Origin: Shewanella hafniensis
GTDB taxonomy: Bacteria; Pseudomonadota; Gammaproteobacteria; Enterobacterales; Shewanellaceae
Direction of reading: 5' to 3'
Assembly (NCBI RefSeq): GCF_019655335.1
Contig: NZ_BPFD01000014.1
Location: 1 to 64,000 of the forward strand
DNA length: 64,000 nucleotides
A program made the position numbers and the translations under genes. A model generated the notes under the pieces. It was given only the letters and a program-made list of their open reading frames with translations. It was not told where the DNA came from and did not search any database. This document shows, one piece after another, positions 38,925 to 49,428 of this stretch (position 1 is its first letter; the number at the start of each line of letters is the position of its first letter).

Positions 38925-41282
38925 ATGACCCAAGAGCGTGAAGCGCATATCGAACTCCCCGTGCTGCCACTGCGAGATGTGGTGGTCTATCCTCATATGG
39001 TAATTCCGTTATTTGTCGGACGAGAAAAATCTATTCGATGTCTCGAAACGGCAATGGCGCAGGATAAGCAAATTATTTTAGTGGCGCAGCGTGATGCCGA
39101 GCTCGATGAACCATCAAAGGATGACATCTTCGAAGTGGGTACGGTTGCCTCTATTTTACAGTTACTTAAGCTGCCAGACGGCACAGTCAAAGTGCTGGTT
39201 GAAGGCGGTCGTCGCGCCCGTATTACCCGTTATACCCAAGAAACAGAATTTTTTGTGGCTAAGGCTGAGTATCTGGAATCAGAACCGCTGGAAGACAAAG
39301 AAGAAGAAGTGTTAGTGCGCAGTGCTATTGGTCAGTTTGAAGGTTATATCAAGCTGAACAAGAAGATCCCGCCAGAAGTCTTGACCTCTTTATCGGGTAT
39401 CGATGAAGCGGCGCGTCTGGCAGATACTATGGCCGCTCACATGCCACTTAAGCTTGAAGACAAACAATCTGTGCTTGAGATGGTCAACGTTGGCGAGCGT
39501 CTGGAATATTTAATGGCGATGATGGAATCGGAGATCGACCTATTGCAGGTTGAGAAACGTATCCGTACCCGCGTTAAAAAGCAGATGGAAAAAAGCCAGC
39601 GCGAGTACTATCTGAACGAACAAATGAAAGCCATCCAGAAAGAACTGGGTGACTTAGACGAAGGACATGATGAGTTTGAAGCCTTAAATCGTAAGATTGA
39701 AGAGGCTAACATGCCAAGCGATGCGAAGGAAAAAGCCTTAGCCGAGCTTAACAAACTACGCATGATGTCGCCAATGTCCGCCGAAGCGACGGTGGTTCGC
39801 AGTTATGTCGATTGGATGACGGCTGTGCCTTGGAGCCAACGCTCTAAAATCAAACGTGATTTAGCCAAAGCCCAAGAAGTACTCGACACCGATCATTTTG
39901 GCCTTGAAAAAGTCAAAGAACGTATCTTGGAATATTTGGCAGTCCAAAGCCGAGTGCGTCAGCTTAAAGGGCCAATTCTGTGTCTCGTTGGACCTCCAGG
40001 TGTGGGTAAAACTTCCTTGGGTCAATCGATCGCTAAGGCGACTGGTCGTAAGTATGTCCGTGTTGCCTTAGGCGGTGTGCGTGATGAAGCGGAAATCCGT
40101 GGTCATCGCCGTACTTATATTGGTTCTATGCCAGGTAAAGTCATTCAAAAGATGGCTAAAGTGGGCGTAAAAAACCCATTATTCTTGCTGGATGAAATCG
40201 ACAAGATGAGTTCAGATATGCGCGGCGATCCGGCTTCTGCTTTATTAGAAGTCCTCGATCCTGAGCAAAATGCGACCTTTAACGATCATTACCTCGAAGT
40301 CGATTACGACTTATCCGATGTGATGTTTGTGGCAACGTCTAACTCTATGGACATTCCTGGGCCATTGCTTGACCGTATGGAAGTCATTCGTTTGTCGGGT
40401 TATACCGAAGACGAGAAGCTGAATATTGCTAAGCAACATTTGCTGAATAAGCAAATTGAGCGCAATGGTTTAAAAGCGACTGAAATCCATGTGGATGACA
40501 GCGCGATTGTTGGCATTATTCGTTACTACACCCGTGAAGCGGGCGTGCGAGCGCTTGAGCGCGAATTGTCGAAGATTTGTCGTAAAGTTGTGAAAATGAT
40601 TTTGCTCGATAAATCAGTTAAATCTGTCACTGTGAATCAAGATAACCTTAAGTCATTCCTTGGCGTGCAGCGCTTCGATTACGGCAAAGCCGAGTCGAAG
40701 AACCAAATCGGTCAAGTGACTGGCTTAGCGTGGACCCAAGTGGGTGGTGACTTACTGACGATAGAAGCCACATCGGTACCTGGTAAAGGTAAGTTAACTT
40801 ACACAGGATCGCTTGGCGATGTAATGCAAGAGTCGATTCAGGCTGCGATGACAGTGGTTCGTGCCCGTGCGGAACAATTAGGTATCAATGCAGATTTCTA
40901 CGAGAAGCGTGATATCCACGTGCATGTGCCAGAAGGTGCAACACCCAAAGATGGTCCATCAGCCGGCGCAGCTATGTGTACCGCGTTAGTATCAAGCTTA
41001 ACGGGGAACCCTGTGCGTGCCGACGTGGCCATGACAGGTGAAATTACCTTACGTGGTGAAGTGTTACCTATTGGCGGTTTGAAAGAAAAACTGCTGGCAG
41101 CACACCGCGGCGGCATAAAATTGGTACTTATACCAAAAGAAAACGAGCGTGATCTGGAAGAAATTCCTGCCAATGTGATTGCCGATTTAGAAATTCGTCC
41201 TGTGCGTTGGGTCGACGAAGTGTTAAAACTGGCCCTAGAAAGACCGGTTGAAGGCTTCGAAGTGGTTAAAAACTTGGCATAA
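38925..41282 (+). CDS. lon: ATP-dependent protease Lon
   Basis: 785 residues, full LonA length. N-terminal substrate-binding domain ([15 protein letters not shown] at residue 10), Walker [10 protein letters not shown] near residue 355, Walker [11 protein letters not shown] near residue 417, and catalytic Ser in [11 protein letters not shown] near residue 678 with the partner Lys about 43 residues on. It degrades misfolded and regulatory proteins. Confidence 0.97.
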   Translation: MTQEREAHIELPVLPLRDVVVYPHMVIPLFVGREKSIRCLETAMAQDKQIILVAQRDAELDEPSKDDIFEVGTVASILQLLKLPDGTVKVLVEGGRRARITRYTQETEFFVAKAEYLESEPLEDKEEEVLVRSAIGQFEGYIKLNKKIPPEVLTSLSGIDEAARLADTMAAHMPLKLEDKQSVLEMVNVGERLEYLMAMMESEIDLLQVEKRIRTRVKKQMEKSQREYYLNEQMKAIQKELGDLDEGHDEFEALNRKIEEANMPSDAKEKALAELNKLRMMSPMSAEATVVRSYVDWMTAVPWSQRSKIKRDLAKAQEVLDTDHFGLEKVKERILEYLAVQSRVRQLKGPILCLVGPPGVGKTSLGQSIAKATGRKYVRVALGGVRDEAEIRGHRRTYIGSMPGKVIQKMAKVGVKNPLFLLDEIDKMSSDMRGDPASALLEVLDPEQNATFNDHYLEVDYDLSDVMFVATSNSMDIPGPLLDRMEVIRLSGYTEDEKLNIAKQHLLNKQIERNGLKATEIHVDDSAIVGIIRYYTREAGVRALERELSKICRKVVKMILLDKSVKSVTVNQDNLKSFLGVQRFDYGKAESKNQIGQVTGLAWTQVGGDLLTIEATSVPGKGKLTYTGSLGDVMQESIQAAMTVVRARAEQLGINADFYEKRDIHVHVPEGATPKDGPSAGAAMCTALVSSLTGNPVRADVAMTGEITLRGEVLPIGGLKEKLLAAHRGGIKLVLIPKENERDLEEIPANVIADLEIRPVRWVDEVLKLALERPVEGFEVVKNLA

Positions 41283-41444
41283 CGCAAGAAATTGCGCTAT
41301 CACGTTAAAAAAAATGAAAAAAGGGGCTTAACAAAGCGCAGACCTGTGGTAGCCTAGGTCTGTGGAGAGCCAGCTGCTCCAAGCCCTTGGCGCAACTGGC
41401 TTTGAGCTGTATCCAGTTTTAATTCTTTGGTTTTCGAACTCAGC

Positions 41445-41473
41445 TTGAACTTTGAATTCAAGCTTGTTATAAA
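41445..41473 (+). promoter_or_regulatory. Sigma-70 promoter of hupB
   Basis: TTGAAC, exactly 17 bases, TATAAA, 69 bases before the hupB start. Both hexamers are near consensus, as expected for an abundant DNA-binding protein. Confidence 0.7.
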
Positions 41474-41541
41474 AGCCTCCGCAGACCGCTCTAGAGACGG
41501 ATTTGGTTGCGGCGCAAAAAAATTACATTCAAGGGGATGAC

Positions 41542-41814
41542 ATGAACAAATCTGAACTAATCGAGAAAATCGCATCTGGTGCTGACATTTCTAAAGCCGC
41601 TGCTGGCCGTGCACTGGATTCTTTTATCGCTGCTGTGACTGAAGGTCTGAAAGAAGGCGATAAAATTTCTCTTGTTGGTTTTGGTACTTTTGAAGTGCGT
41701 GAACGCGCTGAGCGTACTGGTCGCAACCCACAAACGGGTGAAGAAATCAAAATCGCAGCAGCTAAAATTCCAGCATTCAAAGCTGGTAAAGCACTGAAAG
41801 ACGCTGTTAATTAA
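41542..41814 (+). CDS. hupB: Histone-like DNA-binding protein HU
   Basis: 90 residues from the ATG at 41542, with AAGGGG upstream. DNA-binding arm motif [10 protein letters not shown] and the N-terminal [11 protein letters not shown] are typical of HU-beta. It bends and compacts DNA. It lies between lon and ppiD, the same order as in E. coli. Confidence 0.96.
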   Translation: MNKSELIEKIASGADISKAAAGRALDSFIAAVTEGLKEGDKISLVGFGTFEVRERAERTGRNPQTGEEIKIAAAKIPAFKAGKALKDAVN

Positions 41815-41853
41815 TCATTAATATCGTAGCCTTTGTAAGGCATTCGTAATGAC

Positions 41854-41877
41854 AAGCACTGTTTATCAGTGCTTTTT
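41854..41877 (+). terminator. Terminator after hupB
   Basis: AAGCACTG and CAGTGCTT, 8-bp stem and five-base loop, then TTTTT. Confidence 0.8.
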
Positions 41878-41977
41878 ACGAATTGAAAGTAATGGAATAT
41901 GAAGCTTAATTTCTACCATTACTCGGGGTTTTAGAATTTACCTGTGGTAGCGTCTGAATATTCCCCATAAATTACAG

Positions 41978-42003
41978 AAAGGCGCATCCTGATGCGCCTT
42001 TTT
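41978..42003 (+). terminator. Second hairpin between hupB and ppiD
   Basis: AAAGGCGCAT and ATGCGCCTTT, a 10-bp stem with a T-run, 32 bases before ppiD. It could be a back-up terminator for hupB or an attenuator for ppiD. Confidence 0.75.
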
Positions 42004-42034
42004 ATTTTGTTAATCGCAACAAGCGAGAAATCTG

Positions 42035-43900
42035 ATGTTAGAAAAGATCCGCGATGGTTCGCAAGGCGTGATTGCTAAAGGCATTCTCGTACTTGTGATT
42101 TTATCTTTTGCATTTGCAGGAGTCAGCAGTTACTTAGGTTCTACAACTGATGTGCCTGCGGCAGAAGTGAACGGCGACAAGATCACGAAAGCCGAGCTTG
42201 AACAGGCTTACCAAAGCGAGCGCTCTCGTATGGAGCAACAGCTAGGTGAGATGTTTGCTGCGTTATCTGCTGACGAAAAATATCTACAAAGCATTAAGCA
42301 GAGCGTATTAGAGCGCTTAGTTGCTGACAAATTGATAGATCAAGCGGCTACGGCAATGGGTTTGCGAGTATCTGACGAACAGATTATTGCAGCTGTTAAA
42401 ACTGAACCCGCATTCCAAACTGATGGCAAATTTGATAACGACCGTTATCAAGCGATTCTACGTCAGTTAGGTTATCAACCACAGGCGTTTAGAGACATGA
42501 TGCGTGTCGATATGACCCGTCGTCAGTTAACAGCTGCGCTAGTTGGTACTGAATTTGTGTTAGCAGGTGAAGCTAAGCAATTAGCTGAGTTACAAGGTCA
42601 AACCCGCGATGTGCGTTATTTAGTGGTTGATTCTGCGCCATTCTTAGCGACAGCGGTTGTGACTGACGAGCAAGTGAAAAACTATTACGACGCAAACCAA
42701 GGGCAGTTTATGAGCCCTGAAATGGTGAGCTTAGAATATGTTGAACTGAATGCGGCTGATTTTGCTAAAAATAACCCAGTTTCTGACGAAGAAGCGCAAG
42801 CTTATTACGAAGAACATAAAGCGCAATACGTGTCTAACGAGAAGCGTCTTGCGGCGCACATTCTGGTTATGCCTGGTAGCGATGAAGCGGCTGCAAAAGC
42901 CAAGGCTGAAGATTTAGCTAAGCAATTAGACAGCGGTGCTGATTTTGCTGATCTGGCTAAAGCGAACTCAGACGATACCTTGAGTGCAGAGCAGGGCGGT
43001 AAACTGGATTGGTTTGAACCAGGTGTGATGGACCCCGCTTTTGATGCTGCCTTATTTGCATTGAACAAAGGCCAACATTCTGCTGTGGTTAAAACTGACT
43101 TTGGTTTCCACATTATCAAGCTATTAGATGTGCAACCTGGTGTGACTGTGCCGTTTGCTGATGTGAAAGCTAAGATAGTGGCTCAATTGCAAGATAAGAA
43201 AGCGGTTGACCAGTTCTATAGCTTACAAAGTAAATTAGCGGATACCAGCTATGAAGTGCCAGATACACTATCTGAAACCGCAAAAGCTGTTGGCGTTGAT
43301 GTTAAGACTACAGCACTGTTTTCTCGCGATAATGCACCTGCTGAGCTAAACAAGCCTGACTTAGTTAAAGCAGCCTTCTCTGAAACTGTTATGCTGAAAG
43401 GGTTAAACAGTGAAGTGATTGAGCTTGAACCTAACCACGTGGTGGTGGTTCGTGTGAAAGAACATCACGATGCTGGCACTTTAGCCTTAGCGGAAGTGAA
43501 AGCCAATATCACAGAACGTTTGAAGCAAGACCAAGCAAACGAAGCTGCCCGTGCGAAAGCACAAGAGCTGATGGCCCAAGTTAAAGCGGGTGCAACGGAT
43601 CTTGGCTTAGTTGCTAAAGTGAAACTAGGCCGCGGCGCGCAAGATGTTGATGCAGCTATTGTAGGTAAAGCGTTCCAAATGCCAACACCGAGCACAACTC
43701 CTGTTGTCGATACCGTTGGTTTAGCAAATGGTTATGCCGTGGTTGCACTGGATAAAGTCAACGCTGCAGAAGGCGTGAGTGATGAGCTGGTTAATGCGCT
43801 TAAACAACGTCTGAACGCACAATACAGCGAAGCAGATTACCGTGGCTTGATAGATTCACTTAAAGCCAATGCCAAGGTACTTTACCCTGTAGAAGAATAA
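42035..43900 (+). CDS. ppiD: Membrane-anchored periplasmic folding factor PpiD
   Basis: 621 residues. One N-terminal membrane anchor (about residues 13-34), then a SurA/PpiD-type chaperone region, a parvulin domain at about 265-360 (AAHILVMPGSDEA, then FEPGVMDPAFDAALF), and a long C-terminal helical part. It assists proteins leaving the Sec translocon. Closed by a strong terminator. Confidence 0.93.
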   Translation: MLEKIRDGSQGVIAKGILVLVILSFAFAGVSSYLGSTTDVPAAEVNGDKITKAELEQAYQSERSRMEQQLGEMFAALSADEKYLQSIKQSVLERLVADKLIDQAATAMGLRVSDEQIIAAVKTEPAFQTDGKFDNDRYQAILRQLGYQPQAFRDMMRVDMTRRQLTAALVGTEFVLAGEAKQLAELQGQTRDVRYLVVDSAPFLATAVVTDEQVKNYYDANQGQFMSPEMVSLEYVELNAADFAKNNPVSDEEAQAYYEEHKAQYVSNEKRLAAHILVMPGSDEAAAKAKAEDLAKQLDSGADFADLAKANSDDTLSAEQGGKLDWFEPGVMDPAFDAALFALNKGQHSAVVKTDFGFHIIKLLDVQPGVTVPFADVKAKIVAQLQDKKAVDQFYSLQSKLADTSYEVPDTLSETAKAVGVDVKTTALFSRDNAPAELNKPDLVKAAFSETVMLKGLNSEVIELEPNHVVVVRVKEHHDAGTLALAEVKANITERLKQDQANEAARAKAQELMAQVKAGATDLGLVAKVKLGRGAQDVDAAIVGKAFQMPTPSTTPVVDTVGLANGYAVVALDKVNAAEGVSDELVNALKQRLNAQYSEADYRGLIDSLKANAKVLYPVEE

Positions 43901-43952
43901 TTTCTGTGAGGATAGCGCGTTAACCTGGCTATCTTACTGGTAAACTTCGATT

Positions 43953-43984
43953 AAAAAGGCCAAGTGATCCCACTTGGCCTTTTT
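43953..43984 (+). terminator. Terminator after ppiD
   Basis: AAAAAGGCCAAGTG and CACTTGGCCTTTTT, a 14-bp perfect stem with a four-base loop. Confidence 0.92.
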
Positions 43985-44092
43985 GTTTTTCAATGCGCTT
44001 AAGTGTGTCGATGAGATTGAAGGGTATCTGTCACAGCAGGCAGCCCGTTAGATTTAATCTTTTATTACATCAAGCGCGACGTTACCGTCGGG

Positions 44093-44305
44093 CTAGTCAT
44101 CAACGCCTATCATGACGCTGCTGGCTTTGATGAGTGCATAAGCCGAATCACCCACTTTAAGCCCTAGGCGCTCACAGGATGCTTTCGTCACTACAGAGGT
44201 CAATACGACACCTGGTGCAAGTTCGATCGTCACTTCATTGTTTACCGCGCCCATTTCTATGGATTTGATCGTGCCGCTGAGCGTATTTCTTGCGCTAATT
44301 TTCAT
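44093..44305 (-). CDS. Mop-domain molybdopterin/molybdate-binding protein
   Basis: 70 residues, a single Mop (TOBE-like) domain: MKISARNTLSGTI at the start, GAVNNEVTIEL in the middle, and AYALIKASSVMIG at the end. Such small molbindins bind molybdate oxyanions in the cytoplasm and may store them. In this window there are no modABC or cofactor genes beside it, so the partner is unknown. It has its own ribosome site and appears to be monocistronic. Confidence 0.85.
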   Translation of the reverse strand: MKISARNTLSGTIKSIEMGAVNNEVTIELAPGVVLTSVVTKASCERLGLKVGDSAYALIKASSVMIGVDD

Positions 44306-44375
44306 CGTCTTTCCTTATTGAGGGAGTGATTGGTGGAAACTAGTGTAGCGCATCTTAGTTTGGGGTTGTAAATAA

Positions 44376-44399
44376 AAACGCCACTAAAAAGTGGCGTTT
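44376..44399. terminator. Hairpin downstream of fabV
   Basis: AAACGCCAC and GTGGCGTTT form a 9-bp stem with a six-base loop, 36 bases past the fabV stop; T-rich on both sides. Confidence 0.75.
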
Positions 44400-44434
44400 A
44401 ATGTTGTGATAAACCGTGACTCGCTATCGCAGAA

Positions 44435-45637
44435 TTAGAGCTCGATAACGTCAAATTCAACGTATGGGTTAACGTCGGCATCGTAATCAATACCTTCGAT
44501 ACCAAAGCCGAATAATTTAATAAATTCAGCTTTGTATTCACGGTAATCCGTTAATTCTGACAAGTTTTCTGTGGTCACTTGTGGCCACAAATTACGGCAG
44601 TGTTGCTGAATATCTTCACGCAGTTCCCAATCGTCTAAACGGATGCGGTTGTCGCTGTCAGTTTCTGGCTTAGCACCATCGGCGCGGAATAGACGCTCGC
44701 TGAACATGCGGTAGATTTGCTCCATACAACCTTCATGGAGCCCTTCCTGACGCATTTTCTTGAATACCATAGCGATATACAAAGGCATAACTGGAATAGC
44801 CGAACTCGCTTGAGTCACAACGCTCTTCAGTACCGCAACGTTAGCGCTGCCGCCAGTGACTGACAATTGCTCATTTAAGGCTTTTGCTGCACGGTCTAAA
44901 TCCATCTTGGCTTTGCCAAGGGCGCCGTGCCAGTAGATTGGCCACGTCAGTTCAGTACCGATGTAGCTATAGGCTATGGTTTTGCAGTTATCCGCTAATA
45001 CACCGGCTTCAGATAAGGCTTTGATCCACAGTTCCCAATCTTCGCCGCCCATAACCGTTACTGTATCGGCAATTTCTTGCTCAGTTGCTGGCTCAACGGT
45101 GGCTTCAATGATGCAGTCTTTATTGGTATCAACCGCAGTCGCTGTGTAAGTTTCACCGATTGGTTTTAGCGCAGAACGAATAAGTTCACCAGAATCGGGC
45201 AGTTTGCGCACAGGTGATGCCAGTGAGTAAACGACCATGTCGATTTCACCGAGATCTTGCTTAATAAGTTCGATCACTTTTTGTTTTGCTTCATGGCTAA
45301 AGGCATCGCAGTTAATGCTCTTAGAATATAGGCCTTCAGCTTTAGCAAATTTGTCGAAAGCGGCAGAGTTGTACCAACCCGCAGTACCTGGTTTCGTTTC
45401 AGTACCTGGCTTTTCGAAGAACACGCCAATCGTTGCGGCATCACTACCGAAAGCGGCGGCAATACGTGAAGACAGACCGTAACCGCTTGATGAGCCAACC
45501 ACTAATACCTTTTTCGGGCCGTTAGCGATTTTACCTTTAGCTTTGGTTAGCGTGATTTGTTCTTGAACGTTGGCTTCACAACCGACTGGGTGTGTAGTGG
45601 TACAAATGAATCCACGAATTTTTGGTTTGATAATCAT
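44435..45637 (-). CDS. fabV: Trans-2-enoyl-ACP/CoA reductase FabV
   Basis: 400 residues from the ATG at 45637 ([20 protein letters not shown]), the usual FabV start and length; the longer frame from 45697 is untypical. The NADH-binding region shows [13 protein letters not shown] near residue 48, and the active-site Tyr and Lys lie in [20 protein letters not shown] near residue 235-254. It performs the last reduction in each fatty acid elongation round. FabV enzymes are known to resist triclosan, unlike FabI. It occupies the place next to sapF that fabI holds in E. coli. Confidence 0.93.
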   Translation of the reverse strand: MIIKPKIRGFICTTTHPVGCEANVQEQITLTKAKGKIANGPKKVLVVGSSSGYGLSSRIAAAFGSDAATIGVFFEKPGTETKPGTAGWYNSAAFDKFAKAEGLYSKSINCDAFSHEAKQKVIELIKQDLGEIDMVVYSLASPVRKLPDSGELIRSALKPIGETYTATAVDTNKDCIIEATVEPATEQEIADTVTVMGGEDWELWIKALSEAGVLADNCKTIAYSYIGTELTWPIYWHGALGKAKMDLDRAAKALNEQLSVTGGSANVAVLKSVVTQASSAIPVMPLYIAMVFKKMRQEGLHEGCMEQIYRMFSERLFRADGAKPETDSDNRIRLDDWELREDIQQHCRNLWPQVTTENLSELTDYREYKAEFIKLFGFGIEGIDYDADVNPYVEFDVIEL

Positions 45638-45742
45638 GTTTAAGCTTCTTCTATCAAAATGACCAATAGGATAAATATTTCGGCGGGTAAATGGCACCTA
45701 TTTTTAGCCAATTCACCTGATTATTTAAGTGGTTGGAGCAGT

Positions 45743-46528
45743 TTAACGTTTGTGGACAAACAGACTCTGCTCCTGGATCAACCTCTGGGTATATTCATGT
45801 TGCGGCGAGTTAAATATCTGTTCTGTAGGCGCTTTCTCGACCATAACACCTTTGTGCAGCACCATGATTTTATCGCTAACATGGCGAATAATATTGAGAT
45901 TATGGGATACGAAGATATAAGACAAGCCGAGGTCTTTTTGCAGTTTCAGCAGCAAATTGAGAATTTGTGAGCGTACTGAAAGGTCAAGCGCGGTCAAAGC
46001 TTCATCGGCAATGATAATTTTAGGGTTAAGCATTAAGGCTCGCGCTACCGCAACGCGCTGTTTCTGGCCTTCGGAAATCATGTGCGGATAAAACTCTGCA
46101 TGCTCAGGTAATAACCCCACTTTGCGCAGCGTATCGACCACTTGGGTGTGTCGTGATTGCGCCGACATTTGGGTATTAAACCGCAGCGGCTCATCGAGCA
46201 ATTGACCTATTGTCAAACGCGGGTTCAGTGAGGTATTGGGATCTTGGAAAATCATCCGAATTAAGCGGCATCTTTGTTTAATATCGCGGCTGTCTAAGGC
46301 TTCACCTTCGAAAAAAATCTCGCCGCCGCTGCGGGGCTCTGCACCGACCAAAATGCGGGCTAAGGTACTTTTACCAGACCCTGCTTCACCTACTATGGCT
46401 AAGGTTTCGCCGCGCTGGAGCTCGAAGGATACGGGCGCTAATGCATCGTTATATTGGCGGGAAAAGCCTCGATAACCGGTATCGTATCTTTTATAAAGAT
46501 CGTTAACTTTAAGCAGTGGGGTCGTCAT
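45743..46528 (-). CDS. sapF: Peptide ABC transporter ATP-binding protein SapF
   Basis: 261 residues from the ATG at 46528 (MTTPLLKVNDLYK). Walker A GEAGSGKST near residue 45, signature MISEGQKQRVAVARAL near residue 149, Walker B KIIIADEALTALD. One of the two ATPases of the Sap importer. Its start overlaps the sapD stop by 20 bases. It is the last gene of sapABCDF. Confidence 0.9.
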   Translation of the reverse strand: MTTPLLKVNDLYKRYDTGYRGFSRQYNDALAPVSFELQRGETLAIVGEAGSGKSTLARILVGAEPRSGGEIFFEGEALDSRDIKQRCRLIRMIFQDPNTSLNPRLTIGQLLDEPLRFNTQMSAQSRHTQVVDTLRKVGLLPEHAEFYPHMISEGQKQRVAVARALMLNPKIIIADEALTALDLSVRSQILNLLLKLQKDLGLSYIFVSHNLNIIRHVSDKIMVLHKGVMVEKAPTEQIFNSPQHEYTQRLIQEQSLFVHKR

Positions 46529-47516
46529 TATGGGTTTCGCCGTGATAAGGGAAATGACAGGCAAAATAGCGGTCTTTAATATGACTTAAATTTGGCTGAT
46601 TAACGCATTTTTTCTGGGCTTCAGGGCAGCGAGGTCCTAAACGGCACCCGATTGGCAAATGCTGCAAGGCGGGCGCAGACCCAGGAAGGGTGGGCATAAT
46701 TGCCTTGTGACCACCGGAGCCTGAATAGTCGGGCATGTTGTCAAGCAGCGCCTTAGTGTAAGGATGATAAGGCTGCTTAATCACTTCGTCTGTCGGCCCT
46801 GATTCCATAACCTGACCGCAATAGAGCACGGATAAGTGATCGCACCATTGGGCCAAGGTCTCAAGCTCGTGGCTGATCAATAGAATCGATACATTTTGTA
46901 ATTGATTTAATTGAGATAATAATCTGAATATCTGCGCTTGAGTGCTGAGTTCCATCGAGCTTGTGGGCTCATCGGCAATCAAGAGGCGAGGCTGGTTAGC
47001 AACCGCCATCGCAATCATCACCTTTTGGCATTCGCCTTCGGATAACTCCCAGGCGTAGCTAGACATGACCTGCCGCGGATTCTTGATCCCGACTTTATGT
47101 AGCCATTTTTGCGCCGTCAGCCGCGCATGTCGACGTTTTTGCCAAAAATAGGCATTGGGATTCTTAGGCATAGCTTGCATCAGTTGGCTACCGACGGTTT
47201 GCGCCGGATCTAAACTGCCCGATGGATCTTGGAAGATCATAGCCATATCTGAACCCATCAGATTGCGACGCTCTTTTGAGCTCATAGCCATCAGGTTATT
47301 GCCATCCCACATCATGCGATCGGCTGTGATGGTCCAGTTGGGACCAGGGATCCCAAGAATCGCTCTGGCTAACAAACTTCGCCCCGAGCCTGATTCACCG
47401 ACAAGACCATGAATTTCACCCGCATTGAGGGTTAAGCTGACTTTTTCGAGCGCCCGCACTCTACCGTGGGGCGTATCGAGTTCAATCGTGAGATTTCGTA
47501 CGTCGAGTAAAGGCAT
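46509..47516 (-). CDS. sapD: Peptide ABC transporter ATP-binding protein SapD
   Basis: 335 residues. Walker A GESGSGRSL near residue 38 has Arg where Lys is standard; this GRS variant of the P-loop lysine is visible in the sequence and I recall it from other SapD proteins. Signature LSEGECQKVMIAMAV near residue 158, Walker B RLLIADEPTS. The C-terminal oligopeptide-type extension with four Cys (GCRLGPRCPEAQKKC) may bind an iron-sulfur cluster or metal. In Salmonella, SapD also affects potassium uptake. Confidence 0.9.
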   Translation of the reverse strand: MPLLDVRNLTIELDTPHGRVRALEKVSLTLNAGEIHGLVGESGSGRSLLARAILGIPGPNWTITADRMMWDGNNLMAMSSKERRNLMGSDMAMIFQDPSGSLDPAQTVGSQLMQAMPKNPNAYFWQKRRHARLTAQKWLHKVGIKNPRQVMSSYAWELSEGECQKVMIAMAVANQPRLLIADEPTSSMELSTQAQIFRLLSQLNQLQNVSILLISHELETLAQWCDHLSVLYCGQVMESGPTDEVIKQPYHPYTKALLDNMPDYSGSGGHKAIMPTLPGSAPALQHLPIGCRLGPRCPEAQKKCVNQPNLSHIKDRYFACHFPYHGETHNDDPTA

Positions 47517-47519
47517 AAG

Positions 47520-48410
47520 TTAGTTTCTGATGGGCGCAAGCGCCGACCGTAAGCCATCGCCAACCAAGTTAATGGAAAGCACACTGAAAAGAATCGCTAA
47601 GCCCGGGATAGTCACAGCCCAAGGCGCCGTTAATAAATTATCCATACCTTGGGCGACCATAGCGCCCCATTCTGGGCTCGGTGCCTGTGCGCCCAAGCTC
47701 AAAAAACCGAGGGCGGCGATATCCAAAATGGCGGCCGAAATGGCAAGTGTGGTTTGAATGATCACCACTTCCCACACGTTTGGCATGATGACATACCAAA
47801 AAATTTGCATCGAGTTCGCGCCATCTAAACGCGCGGCTGTGACGTATTCTTTTTGTAACTCTTCATGCACTGACTGGTGTATCGAGCGCACAAATTGCGG
47901 GGTTAACGCTATCCCGACGGCCCAGAACACATTTTCAAGCCCTGGCCCCATTACAGCCACCACTAAAATGGCCATTAATAATGAAGGAATTGATAGCAGC
48001 GCATCGAGTAAGTGCCCGAGAATACTGGATTTTAACCCCCGCATCATGCCCGACAGTGAGCCTATAATAAAGCCTGTGAATAACGCGGTGACAACAATGA
48101 GCAACGCCATACCAAAGGTCAAGTGCGCGCCGTGTAATAATCGGCTGAAGATATCGCGGCCTAAATCGTCAGTCCCTAAAAAGTGTGCCACTGTGCCAGA
48201 AGGGTCCCATGAGGGGGGTAATAACAAGGCTCTGGGATCTTGTGCCTCTGGTGGGAAGGGCGCAATCATAGGGCCAAATAGCGTTAGTAAGAGCAGGAAA
48301 GCAATCGTCCATAGACCCGCTAAGGCGAAAGGATTAGCCGAAAAGTTAAGCCAAACCCGCATAGTCGGGGAGGCAATTTGATCTTCTTGATAAATTTTAA
48401 CTGGTGGCAT
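47520..48410 (-). CDS. sapC: Peptide ABC transporter permease SapC
   Basis: 296 residues, about six membrane segments, with the OppC-type permease loop around EYVTAARLDGANSMQIFWY near residue 190. Pairs with SapB to form the channel. Its start lies inside the last codons of sapB (14-base overlap), and it ends three bases before sapD. Confidence 0.92.
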   Translation of the reverse strand: MPPVKIYQEDQIASPTMRVWLNFSANPFALAGLWTIAFLLLLTLFGPMIAPFPPEAQDPRALLLPPSWDPSGTVAHFLGTDDLGRDIFSRLLHGAHLTFGMALLIVVTALFTGFIIGSLSGMMRGLKSSILGHLLDALLSIPSLLMAILVVAVMGPGLENVFWAVGIALTPQFVRSIHQSVHEELQKEYVTAARLDGANSMQIFWYVIMPNVWEVVIIQTTLAISAAILDIAALGFLSLGAQAPSPEWGAMVAQGMDNLLTAPWAVTIPGLAILFSVLSINLVGDGLRSALAPIRN

Positions 48411-49428
48411 AAAGGTCTTTTCTGCTCAGTGGATTAAAGACTGTGTGCAGCACTTCAATCAAGATACTTAGGAAGATAATCAATAGGGCTACGGCCAGAA
48501 TACCACCTTGGATGACAGTGTAGTCCCGTTGGTAAATCCCTGAAACCAGCCAAGAACCCACGCCAGGCCATGAGAAAATCATTTCGACCACTATGGCATA
48601 ACTGGCAAATGAGCCAAGCATCAGTCCTAAATGTTTAAGCACAGGGATCAAGGCATTGGGTAGTGCATGGCGCAGTATAATTGTACTTGTATGCATGCCT
48701 CTGGCTTCGGCGGCGCGGATAAAAGTTTGATTCATTACATTCATCATCGCCGAACGAGTGCTGCGAACCACCACAGTAAAAGGTAACACGGCGAGTGTCG
48801 TGGCAGGCAAAATGATGTGCAGCAGCGCATCTTTAAATGCCGACATGCCGTATTCAGACTCTGATAACAGGGTATCTACTAGCATAAAGCCAGTGACGGG
48901 TTTGATTTCATATAACAAATTGATTTGTCCGGAAATCGGTAACCAACCGAGATCGACACCAAACCAGAGTGAAAGATACAGACCTAACCAGAATACGGGC
49001 ACAGAGTAGCCAGTCAGCGTGATCGCCATAATGGTATTCTGGGTGAGTTTATGTTGGCTCTGGGAGGCAAGCACACCTAAGGGAACGCCAAAGCAAATTG
49101 CAATAATGGCTGCCATTACAGCGAGTTCAAAAGAGGCGGGCAGAACGGCACTGAGTTCTTCGGCCACTTCTTGATGTGACGTGACTGAAATACCTAAATT
49201 ACCGCTAAGCCTTTGTTGCAGGTAAGCGATAAATTGCCACGCTTGGTTTTTATCTAATTTGTAGTCCTGCTCGATTTGAACCAGTTGACTCGCCGTCGGT
49301 GTATGTATGCCAGTGAGTGCGTGGGTGCGATCCACCGGAAATAAGCCGGTGGCGTAAAATAAGACACCTACCATGACTAACGAAGTGGCCAGAAACAAAT
49401 TGAGGCGGCGCAGTAGGTATTTAAACAT
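48397..49428 (-). CDS. sapB: Peptide ABC transporter permease SapB
   Basis: 343 residues, OppB-type permease with about six membrane segments; the coupling loop is QTFIRAAEARGMHTSTIILR near residue 228. The start codon shares a base with the sapA stop (TAATG), a sign of coupled translation. Confidence 0.92.
   Translation of the reverse strand: MFKYLLRRLNLFLATSLVMVGVLFYATGLFPVDRTHALTGIHTPTASQLVQIEQDYKLDKNQAWQFIAYLQQRLSGNLGISVTSHQEVAEELSAVLPASFELAVMAAIIAICFGVPLGVLASQSQHKLTQNTIMAITLTGYSVPVFWLGLYLSLWFGVDLGWLPISGQINLLYEIKPVTGFMLVDTLLSESEYGMSAFKDALLHIILPATTLAVLPFTVVVRSTRSAMMNVMNQTFIRAAEARGMHTSTIILRHALPNALIPVLKHLGLMLGSFASYAIVVEMIFSWPGVGSWLVSGIYQRDYTVIQGGILAVALLIIFLSILIEVLHTVFNPLSRKDLYATS

Noticed and set aside
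41343..41951. Direct repeat CCTGTGGTAGC at 41343 and 41941, flanking hupB
   Set aside because: An 11-base match in a 64-kb window is expected many times by chance, and no mobile element features accompany it.
44093..44305. Part of a ModE or ModC gene
   Set aside because: The 70-residue frame is complete, with its own start and stop, and contains only one Mop domain; no helix-turn-helix or ATPase sequence is next to it.
47400..47516. sapD as a broken ATPase because the P-loop lysine is Arg
   Set aside because: All other ABC motifs are intact and the operon is complete; I recall the same variant in other SapD proteins, so it is likely normal for the family.
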